Shown here: one piece after another, positions 27,001 to 39,000 of the stretch
Position numbering within the stretch: the first letter of the stretch is position 1
How the letters are laid out: every line of letters begins with the position of its first letter
Source of the DNA: Apostichopus japonicus
Taxonomy: Eukaryota; Echinodermata; Holothuroidea; Aspidochirotida; Stichopodidae
Assembly: GCF_037975245.1 (NCBI RefSeq)
Contig: NC_092570.1
Coordinates: forward strand, 3,307,501-3,371,500
DNA length: 64,000 nucleotides
Direction of reading: 5' to 3'
The notes under the pieces: model-generated
What the model saw: the letters and a program-made list of their open reading frames with translations, nothing else
Told to the model about the DNA's origin: nothing
Database searches by the model: none
Position numbers and translations under genes: made by a program

Positions 27001-30000
27001 CAAAAGAAAGGGGGGGGGGGGATGGGGAGAAGAAAAAATATAAATATTCATCACAATCTTTTCAAAAAAAATCATTGACTCTTGTTGTTCTTGATTTTAT
27101 TAAACGGTTTCTAATTACAAAAGTAAATGAACCACAGAAAACTGACTTCTTCACAACCAGAGGTTTTGAAACTCTATCTGTTATCTTTCACTTACTTGAA
27201 ATTTGAATGCTTCAGGACCCGTTGGTGCTTTGGCAGGCATCAGCATCGCGTACACAACCTGGAGGAGAATACCAAGACGTGAACAATAAAATACAAAAGA
27301 ATAAATATGGATAAATAAAATATCAACATATATTAGTCAACTTCCAAGGAGAGAGCAAAAAGTTGTAATTCAATGTCTTTGGGTTTTTTTTGGGGCATCA
27401 TAATGGAATATATTTCCTTATCTAACACTTCAGAGCCCTTTACCAAATTCTGATATCTTTTCTTGCTCTATAGAATCTTGAGGTGCCCTAAAGTACCAGG
27501 CACATGTATGGATTGGAAAGTGGATAGTGAATGGACTTTCAAACAAAAATGTGAACTCTAACTTAAAGTTTAAGTCACAAGGGTTTGGGGAGAGGGGGGG
27601 GGGGCAGGGTAAATTTCTTGTTAATTCTACATTGCAGGTACAAATAGAAAACCCCTTGCCCATTTCTTTACCTAACGTAAGCACCAAATTTTAGCGAATA
27701 AAATTTGTGCTGCTCTTGAAAGCCTGTACAGTAAGGGATGCATGTTTCAATGCCAGAGAGAGCTTGATAGTTAGCCAGTAGATTTTTTTAAGATTTTAAT
27801 TTTTTTTGCAATTGTCTAAACTTGTGAAATTCTAAGACATGGTCGCTTTGTGAATTGCTTCTACGAACTTAATAAGAAATAATATTTCACCTTTCCTTAA
27901 ACTTTTGTAACCAGCATCGCTCGTAATATTCCAACCAGAAGTTGATATGCAAAATATCCTAAGTATTTGCATTCATTTTGAAAAGAAATTTTCCCAAGGA
28001 TAGTCAACATATACTATATCAATTAAAAATGGAATCAGCTTACAAACTATATTAGCATCAGGAACTCTACCTGGGCCAGAAAAAAAAAAAAAAAACAATC
28101 TGGTTTCAACTTCCTTCAGTATTTGCGAGGAAAATATGTTGTAGGACAGACTGCCCTTGTATTTCCAAACCATCTTTGAAGAATAGAAATGTGGGACAAA
28201 CACGTCATCTTACCTCTAAGAAATACAAAACTTGCGATGGAGAAGTTCCAAAGAATACAGATTCAAGGGATTGAGTGTTGTTTTCTGCGGCGCTAGCGCA
28301 GACCTCTTGTAACTGTTCAACGATCCTTGCATCTGTTAAATCGAACAAACAGGGAAAAAGGGATATTAGCTTGGTCTCTTCTTTTCCTCGGACGGTGTAC
28401 GAGCTACACACAAGGACATCTATGGTAAGAAATGATTGATTCGTTGTTGGAGCTAAATTTTCATCGTAACCGTAAACGAGGATAAAGACAGCAGTTGTGA
28501 CTGGTCTGTTCTCGTCCTGGGACATTGTATAAGCTACACATAAAGACATCAATGGTAAGAAATGATTGGTTCAATGTTGGAACTAAATTATCATCGTTAC
28601 CGTAAACTAGGACAAAGACAGCAGTTGTGACTGGTCTGTTCTCGTCCTGGGACATTGTATAAGCTACACATAAAGACATCAATCGTAAGAAATGATTGGT
28701 TCAATGATGGAACTAAATTATCATCGTTACCGTAAACTAGGACAAAGACAGCAGTTGTGACTGCAATTTTGGACTACAGGGGGTGGAGAAGAATGACATG
28801 TGGTGTACCCTGACTACAATCACTCACCTCCTGGTATGATCTTCAAAAGCGCTCTTGCCTCTCCTCTCAGAGACGGGATCCCTAAGACACAGCCAATGTC
28901 AGCCAAGTTGAATAGGAATTCTACATACTTAAGTTTTGTCGACATCAGCTGAGGAAAGAGACAAAAACAGAAGTTAAGAATGCTGATGGTTCATTTTAAC
29001 TTTTGAGTAATCACCACCAGATAATGCTTTAGATGAGACAATTGTGTCAATTGATTGGCATCTGGTGTCCTCAACTAAGGTGTGAGATTGCCAGAGTGGG
29101 AGGGAGGTGGAGGGGGTGTGGGGAGTCAGTTGTGTTCACATTGGTGTCTGTGGCATCACCACGCCCGTGTTAGAAGCTTTGCTGCAAAAATTTGGCTTTA
29201 CAAGCCCCGGTAATTCTTTCATTATGTGGATGACCACTGACCAACACCTAATTTGAAATGTGTGTTCTAGTTGTCTTACTCTCCACATCTTGATTATACT
29301 TGAAAAATATTTTTCTATCGCCATCATTTTCAGAAACATGACTTGTATTTACGTCTTTGGTTTCCATTTAACAGACTTGGATATAGATCGCTTTATTTGA
29401 CGCAACACAACATCAGAGGAGATGAACTCACCACTCCGGGCAGACACTTCTCTGCCTCAATGTTTGGACCGTCACAGGGGTGTTGGGGGGATCCTCCGGA
29501 GGAATCTGATGAGCTGTCAGGGGACGAGGGCATGTTGGAACCGATTGGACACAACTTGGCCGTGATGAGCTACACCGGACGAGAGAAGGAACATAATAAC
29601 ATAGAAAGCAGAGCATCGCATTAATAGGGTGAAGAAATTTATGTTTTTAAAATTTCTCTTGGACATGGGATAAACACTTTGTCATGGGATTGGGCATAAA
29701 ACTACCACGTTTTCCTTTCCTCGTGGCTTCCCTCTAACCCTCTTCCAACCCCTCCCCCCATATCCCAGTAGTTGGCATTTATTTGGAGGATCGCGTTATG
29801 AAAATAGGGTTTAAAGTCTCTACTATGCAATATCACATAAAAATTTAGGTGAAGTCACAATAGGCACTGCAAGTGATGACAACTCTGGCATCGCCCCTGA
29901 TTGCTAATAAACACATTTCTATTTAAATTGCATGTGTGAGGGGAGGATGACCAAAGCTAACATTCCTTTTAACTATTCAGAACTAGCTTCTATAAGGTAA

Positions 30001-33000
30001 CCTTAACCCCCACCCCCGAACTTGAAAAATTAACATTTTGGAAACAAATTATATATATATAAATATATCAACTTTTCAAAAAAAAAACTAACCGTTCTGT
30101 CTCTAAGAGCCATACTACCAATCAACTTCCTGTCGTCTGTCGGGTCTAAGAATTCTCCGTTGATATAGAGGTCTAGTCTGGTAGTTGCTGGACTGGCTTT
30201 GACTCTGTTGAAAAGACAATAATGTTATACTTGAGGGCCACATTTCCACAGTCAGGGATGCAGACAAGTGTCAAGCAGCCTGGGAGTGCAAATCTTCTAC
30301 TATCTTGGGACTTTTTAGAATTTTACAGTACATAGACCACACCCAGCTGCTGCATATTTCATAAACGGCCCACCCCACTTACCTCAGAAGTATCTGTCGT
30401 CTGACAGAGGCGAGAGATTCGTTGGTATGAGACCAGATATCTAAATCTTCCCCTTGGCGGTTTTGGTTGGAGAAACGGATCTGCAGTGTCACATGTTTAC
30501 CTCTGTGAGCTCTGCCAAGATGAAGAAAGGAAGAATGGGATAAAAAGAATCCTCAAAATTGTTTTACATTGTTCTCAAAACTCCCATTAAGGTTAAACCT
30601 AAACTTTTTCACTTCTTTTTTTAAAATGGGAGAAGACCTATGGAAGAAAATATCAACTCATAGTGTCTAAACTCATCAGAACAGATTCAACAGATCACTT
30701 TCCAGTAGTGTTTATAACCCACCAAAATATACCACAGAAGACCATCCTTTTGTCAATTGGGTCAATCCATGCCAAATCAACAGATTTTTGGGTCGATTCC
30801 ACGTCGACCCTCTCAGAATCGCCTGAAATTGATATGGTGTCTTGACATATGTCTCAAAGGATGAAATTGGGCCAAAAAAAAATTTAAAAAATTTTTGTTG
30901 CTAGGATACGGCCCCGCCTAGCAACCAAATCCAGATTGCATTTTAAGAGCACTTAATTTGTGTCAAGTTTGGAGGCATTTTTTGCATAAATGTAAAGTAT
31001 TTTATGTCTGATATTGCAGATATTGTGGAAGACATGTGGCCAGTCCTCGAATTTAGCTAATTTTGAGGAAAATTTACGGTCTCAATTTTTCGTAACAAGT
31101 AATTAAAATGGCAGAAAATGAGATAGGGGTCTTTTCTGGCCCTACTTTGAGTGTGCTATATATTCACAAGCAAGGGCATGTTTGAGTTTTAATTTCCATA
31201 GCATCCTTGTCCAGTGGTAGTTGTACGGGAAAAGTGCAAAAAAAAAGTCAAGCGGGTCGTACGTTTTACGAACAGCGCCCTCAAACTTAAGATATCTCAC
31301 TTCTGGCCCTAATTGGGGGTCCATTTTGGGCCTGTGGGTATTTTTTTTTTTTTTTTAATAGCATTTTTCAGGAGCGTATTGACCCTATTTTTAAAAACTC
31401 AAGTCAAAAAGTTGTGTATTTTGTGTTATCTACTCAAATTTACGACTCGAAAATTGCGAAAATCACTTCGTTCATATGTATGAAAATGCTTGCACAAGCC
31501 GATTTGAGTAATTCAAATGACAACAACTTCTTAGCATTAGCATACAGGTGCTTAACAATTAGGAGGGTGGTCCACTAGCATAAGGACTACAAATAAACTG
31601 CATTTTCAGGGTCATATGCCCAATGATGCCTGTGAACAGCGCCCTCAAACATCACATTTTACCAATATTTTGGGCTATTTTGGGCATTTCAAGGTCAAAT
31701 TTGGTCACAATTAAAAGTTTTTTTTTTGGTTTTTAATACAAAACTAGTAAGATATGTATAGTTATGATGCAAAGAATGAGCTAAAACATCTTTTATATTA
31801 GTTATTAATGCTCTGATGAGCAGCTTAAAATGGCATGTGAGTTACATCAGCTCTACAGAAACATGCTTGCGAGGGCAAACAGTGGTAACATTGTATCTTC
31901 ATTCAAGGAGATGTTAAACAACATTAGAAACTATTGAAATGTATTTATTAAAAGTGTTCTGTCTAATACTCTTTGACTCCCTCTCACCCCCATCCCCCCA
32001 GCACCCTCCCCATAGTGCACTATGCAGATTTGTATACACACAGTATGTGACTGACTTTTACTGCATAGAGACTGCATATACATGCATTCAAGGTATACTG
32101 AATTACTTGGTATGGTAATCTGCTTCAAATTGTCTCTATGCATGTAACCCACCCCCTCCCACCCACATCCTCAACCCAACCCTATATCAGAATAGAAAAT
32201 TGTGAACCAGTGCGTACAGTGTGCACTATATATGTGTGTACATGTTCAGTACAGTATTTACACCAAGCAAATAAATACACACTGTCCACAATCATGTACA
32301 GTACACAATGTGTACTGGTCATTCCATTCAATACTGTGCATATCAATGTCATTTTAAATATTTGAAATGTAGTGTATGCTTTTGCTAATTCAATAAATTA
32401 AAAGACTTTTAATAATTTATAAGGAATGTTTAACCAGTACATAAATGTGCAGTGTGTATACTGTACATGATTTTGGACAGTGTTTATTTAAAAGTGCTTG
32501 GTGAAAAATAACACTGTACTGAACATGTACACACATATATAGTGCACACTGCATAGTGCATATTTCAATGTCTTTTTAAATATTTGCAATGAAGTGTATG
32601 CATTTGCTAATTCACTAAATTAAAAGACTTTTAATAATTTATAAGGAATGTTTAACCAGTACATACATGTACAGTGTGCATACTGTACATGATTTTGGAC
32701 AGTGTGTATTTAAATAGTACTTGGTGTAAAATAACACTGTACAGAACATGTACACACATGTGTAGTGCACACTGTACGCACTGGTTCACATTCATTTTCT
32801 ATTCTGATATAGGGTTGGGTAGAGGATGTGGGTGGGAGGGGTGGGTTACATGCATACAGACAATTTGAAGCAGAAGATTACCATACCAAATAATTCAGTA
32901 TATATGCATGTTTATGCAGTCTCTATGCAGTAAAAGTCAGTCACATACTGTATGTATACAAATCTGCATAGTGCACTATGGGGAGGGTGTTGGGGGGGGG

Positions 33001-36000
33001 GGGGGGGGTGAGAGGGAGTCAAAGAGTATTAGACAGAACACGTTTAATAAATACATTTCAATAATTTCTAATATTGTTTAACATCTCTTTGAATGAAGAT
33101 ACAATGTTACCACTGTTTGCCCTCGCAAGCATGTTTCTGTAGAGCTGATGTAACTCTCATATACGCCACTTGAAGCTGCTCATCAGAGCATTAATAACTA
33201 ATATAAAAGATATTTTAGCTCATTCTGTGCATCATAACTATACATATCTTACTAATTTTGTATTAAAAACCGAAAATAAAACTTTTAATTGTGACCAAAT
33301 TTGACCTTGAAATGCCCAAAATAGCCCAAAATATTGGTAAAATGTGATGTTTGAGGGCGCTGTTCACAGGCATCATTGGGCATATGACCCTGAAAATGCA
33401 GTTTATTTGTAGTCCTTATGCTAGTGGACCACCCTCCTAATTGTTAAGCACCTGTATGCTAATGCTAAGAAGTTGTTGTCATTTGAATTACTCAAATCGG
33501 CTTGTGCAAGCATTTTCATACATATGAACGAAGTGATTTTCGCAATTTTCGAGTCGTAAATTTGAGTAGATAACACAAAATACACAACTTTTTGACTTGA
33601 GTTTTTAAAAATAGGGTCAATACGCTCCTGAAAAATGCTATTTAAAAAAAAAAAAAAAAAATACCCACAGGCCCAAAATTGACCCCCAATTAGGGCCAGA
33701 AGTGAGATTTCTTAAGTTTGAGGGCGCTGTTCGTAAAACGTACGACCCGCTTGACTTTTTTTTTGCACTTTTCCCGTACAACTACCACTGGACAAGGATC
33801 CTATGGAAATTAAAACTCAAACATGCCTCTGCTTGTGAATATAGAGCACACTCAAAGTAGGGCCAGAAAAGACCCCTATCTCATTTTCTGCCATTTTAAT
33901 TACTTGTTACGAAAAATTGAGACCGTAAATTTTCCTCAAAATTAGCTAAATTCGAGGACTGGCCACATGTCTTCCACAATATCTGCAATATTAGACATAA
34001 AATACTTAACATTTATGCAAAAAATGCCTCCAAACTTGACACAAATTAAGGGCTCTTAAAATGCAATCTGGATTTGGTTGCTAGGCGGGGCCGTATCCTA
34101 GCAACGAAAATTGTTTAAATTTTTTTTTGGCCCAATTTCATCCTTTGAGACATATGGCAAGACACCATATCAATTTCAGGCGATTCTGAGAGGGTCGACG
34201 TGGAGGCCACTGTTGATTTGGCATGGATTGACCCAATTTTTAATTATTTTTCTAAAATTTTGACAAACATTCCGAACGGAAAAAAAAGAGGTAAAATGCT
34301 TTTAGAAAGAACTAAACAAACTTCACTTTCAAATACTTTTTAAGAAGGAATCTCTACCTTGCCATCGGCAGAATTGTCCTTTCTTCCATAAAGTCGAGGT
34401 CATACTCGTGGACGTATTCTCTGAGGACAGAGAGGACCCTGGTCATCCGAGTAGCCTCCTGTTGCAGCTTATCCGGCCCATCTTTGCCCTCTTCTAGGGA
34501 TCGCAGGGTGTCGTACATTGCCTTTAGCCGATCCATGCAGGACTGAATGAAGTCTATATGAATATCAACCTGTGTGTATGAGAAAGGAACAAACACAAGA
34601 TGTCATCGTTACGTAGAAAAAAGGAGAGAAACATGATAAGTGACGATATTCAATGGTTGGGTGACATGATGCACTAAGCAGTCTGTCAGGTACTATTTCG
34701 TAGAGAGACAGAGAGGGGAAAGAAAAGACTGTTAACGAGCTGTTTATCGACTGCAAAAAGCCTGTGACGGTAAATTTATAAAAGTAAGAGGGTTTGACAA
34801 TTTTATCCTAGCACGATCTTCTTTAGAGGCGAACCATATTAATCCAGCTTGTCTCTGAAGAAGATCCTGTTGCAACTGAAACATAAGTTAATATTTAATT
34901 ACACAGGCTTTCATATTGGTTCAATTTTCTAGTGGCTTGTTTCTCAATTTAAACAATTCTGAATTGCCTGAATGCTTAACAGAGAGAAAGACCGATACAA
35001 ACTTTAAAAAAGAAAAACACTCATTCAACAAGGTGGGATTGAAACATCAGGCCCTCTTCCTTTTAAATATTTAACTACAGAGGCCTTCAAATACTGGTTC
35101 AATTTCTAATGGCTTGTCTCTCAAGATTTAACAGGAACTGCCTGAATGCTTGACAGAGTGAATGGTCCGAATACAAACATGCCCTAATTCAACAAGCAAC
35201 TCCATGGCTGGATTGGAACATTAGGCCCTCGAACTTGTATAAACAGGTTCAATATCTTGTTATTATGTTTTTTAGCAGGAAAATGTCTGAACGCTTGGCA
35301 GGAAGAGATACCAGATACAACCCTACGGTTATCTCAGATCATCAGAAATAGGTTTTCAAATGAACAACTCTATGGCTTCATTACAATAGCATTTGAAAAC
35401 CTCAGCTTTCCTAGGACTTTGAACTCTGTAGTTGTTACACTCAGAGGAAAGGCTGGCTGACAAGTGGTTTGTTCATCAAGGTTACATACACCCTGTTTGA
35501 ATTGCTTTAAAATAATTGTCGAGAACTGCTGCAGTGATATTAAACAGACCAGCTGGACATGATATAACCTATTGCCACATCACGTAGTGGCAACACTAGC
35601 TATTCACACAACTGTTGTTGTCCTCACTAACTCGGCAAAAATTTTTTACAGTGAGTGAGTGAAATACACATACCTCTGCACTAAGACAAAGTGTTTAAAA
35701 GATAAAGGGACAAATGGGGATGAGGGCTGGGTATTCTGTTGGGAGGGAGGTAGAGGGGGGGAGGGTAAATAACTAACCTGATTTGCTTGTAGTCTTGGAC
35801 CAAGGTTGGTGTAGGTCTCTTTCAAGAGTTCTATGGCTTTAGCTGCAATCTCGTCCGGGGCGCAGAGGACCACCCTCCAGAGATAATCCAACCCGATCAG
35901 CTCCAAGTCATCCATCAGGTACGCCCTCCTCTTGGGGATCAATTTACCTTCCTTGGAATTAACAGCTTTGAAGAATCTATCGAAGCACCTGTAAAGTAAA

Positions 36001-39000
36001 AACGAATTATCCAACGTGTTCATGGTAGATGAAAGAATTGCTCATCTTAAAAACCTGGTAATGTTCATGGATTGCTTTATCAACACTTTACCAGAAGTTT
36101 ACGAGATGTTTATTTTTTTGTCTACTCGCATAACTTTTCCAGTTGTCGGGTCTCCCAAACATCTCACCGCTGATTCCATTCACAAAGGTGTTCACGTCAA
36201 TTAAAAATAAAATAAATGGACACTCAGGTACAATTAAATGCTGAATGATTTTGGAACTGCTATGACAACTAAATACTACCAACACAATAATTTCTTCTGT
36301 CTGCAGCTGTCCCAGGCATAATGAAATATATCCCTCACCAACACCCTACCCCCCCCCCCCCATATATCACAATTCCTCCTTTCATATTATAATCATGCCT
36401 TGGATATCCAATACTTTGCCAACTTAATAAAATTTCAGGTGCAACTTTCATCCAATTACTCCCCCGAAAGCAACAGTATCATTTTATCCATCCCTTCCCA
36501 CATGACTAACTACCCACAATTGTCCCCCCCCCAACACACCCATCCACACTGATACCAGAACCAGTGTCTCCTTACTTGATTCCATTCTCTGTCAGTAACG
36601 ATGGGTCAAGCAAGAGAATGTTCAATTCAAAGAAATCCTTGTTGATCTCTGGATCAAGGTCGGGTTCATCGCTCATCAACTGCGGGAACGGAGAGAAAGA
36701 GAAACACTAACGTTATAAGTACTGAGTCATTTCCACGCCTGGCTGTAAATCCTTCACTACAAAAACTGTACGCAGCCACACTGAACACAGTAGACGAGAC
36801 AAGAGAACAGACAAGGACAGGATGGAATATCAGTCAAGGGAGATGGATCAATTCAAACAAGAGATGATATTGATTTTTCTCTGTACCATCTAAACAAATG
36901 GTAGGAAAGATATTGGGTGCATGAAAGAGGAAGGATAAAGGGGAAGGAGTTTGTGCCTTATTGGGGAAGGAGGGTGGAGGGAAAAAATGAGAGAAATGTC
37001 ACAGACATTTCCACTGTTCATTCTATTTCTTTGTTATCTTTAATTAACTAAACACATCATCATCACATGGCCATTCACCAAGCCTAACAACGCATCAGTG
37101 CACCTGCCATTCTCTATGCAACACTGAATCAAATACAAATTTATATGTGCACACATCATCAAAGCATTACATATCGCAACTGTATGACAATAATATAAAA
37201 AATGTGCCTTAAAAAATTATGCGATAATCATAATTACTATTCTCCATCTACCCACATCTGAAATTTTTTTTTTTTCCCCTTCAATTTTCCTTACCTTCGA
37301 AAACCACTTGAAGCAAGCCTCCCTGTCGCTCACATAGACAGAGTTTTCTGCTAGACATGTCCATATCTGAAGATACCACAAAAACAGAAAGACAATTAAG
37401 TCTGCTTCCAACTGAAAAGGTTATTTAATCCTTAAAACTTAGTCCACCATGTTTCAAACCCATCTTTTCTGCCGTTCTAACAGTTTCTTGGTTTATTTCA
37501 TCTTCTGCAGAGTGAATGCATCATTGGTCAAATATACCATTAATGGTTTAGATCCTTTGGTATGTGATTAAAAGCAGAATTCCATGTTTCTGTGACTGTA
37601 ATTCTTAAAAGCTTTATAAGTCAATAACGTTCTATTGCTTTTATGTACCAGGTAATTAAATCAGACATCTTGAAAAGATGCTGAAACATTCAATCACATG
37701 GAAAGGAGTATGATATAAAAGCAAGAGATTTAAAGTTTCAAATATTTAAGTGGCATTTCAATATTTGTTGTCGCCTTAGCTCAACTTTAACAGGCTGATT
37801 GATCGATAGATTTCTTCCTACCAAAGCAAAATGAAATTAGAAAATTGTCAAAACGATACCTGTTTGGCTTGCGGAGCACAAAGCCACAGTTGGCCATCCT
37901 TGAGAAGAAACCGTAAAAAGTTGAGTCTCTCTTGGACCTGCTGGGCATGGGTGTACCTACTGTCAGGAACCAAATCTTGGGGATCCACGCTAGGATTTTC
38001 TGCAAGGTTGAATAAAAAGCAGGTAATTTTGAATTTACTAACAAATCAACAAAATAACAAATTTATTAACAAATTGGTAAAGAAATACAAATATTGAACC
38101 AGCATGCTAGAGTCAGACATGAAAATTACTCCACATGCCTGAGAAATGCAAGGGGGAGGGGGGGGAGGAGGGATATCTGACATCAGTTGAACCAAAACAA
38201 AAGAGAGGTCATTGACGGTTCTTAAGTGAACAAACAGCAAACGTTAAACACAACTATTGTCACTGTTTGAGTAATGATCAGGAAATTCTGTCCCTCGGGT
38301 TCGCAATGTATAGAAAGAACATAAAATGCCGACACCTTTCTTAACAATGGAATAATAATACAGGAACACACTGTACCAAACAGGGAAGATCTCTCCCAGA
38401 GACAACAAAGAAAGCTTCTTCACGTGATCTCTCGGTAATAGGGCTGAGCAGAAATGTTGCCAGCGAGGCTGCCACCCTTACCTTTAGATATTTTCCTGGC
38501 TTTGTTCATGTAGTTGGAGAGGTTTCCGGCCACCAGAGTCACGAGAGAATGTTTCCCTTGTAGTTTGTTGATGACATCATGACGGTACTGCAGATGGGGA
38601 CTGTGCTGCGCATGAGTGTAGTTCTGTGGAGCCTATGAAAAGAGCCTCTTTTGTTCTGTTTGTATTTCTAGTGAAAACTCTCTCGCTATATTAAACTAAT
38701 TCTTAGAGAGAAAATCCAACTAAGTTTTTCTTAAGAACCCCAAAATTAATGTCTTTGTCAGTTGTCTAATTTTCCTCTTATTTCATATCGAACGATACAG
38801 CTATGTTTTGGTTTGCCTCACAGCTCTCGCTTGTTTGTGAGAAACCTGTCAAGAGTATACATCGTTAGACTTTCCTTTCGATGAATTTTTTTTTCACAAG
38901 GTTTGATTTTTTTTTTTCATTTCATTTCATTATCTACTAGATTTTTTTTTTCATTATCCATCTAGGGCTCTAGATTTTGACTATCACACAAATACCACAC

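Noticed and set aside
28205-28682. Duplicated frames starting [14 protein letters not shown]
   Set aside because: They arise from the 130-bp intronic repeat; the genuine coding part is exon 27 in a different frame and position.
37367-37859. Minor-class (U12) intron 18, because of donor GTATCG
   Set aside because: The donor deviates from GTATCCTT and no TCCTTAAC-like branch point lies near the acceptor.
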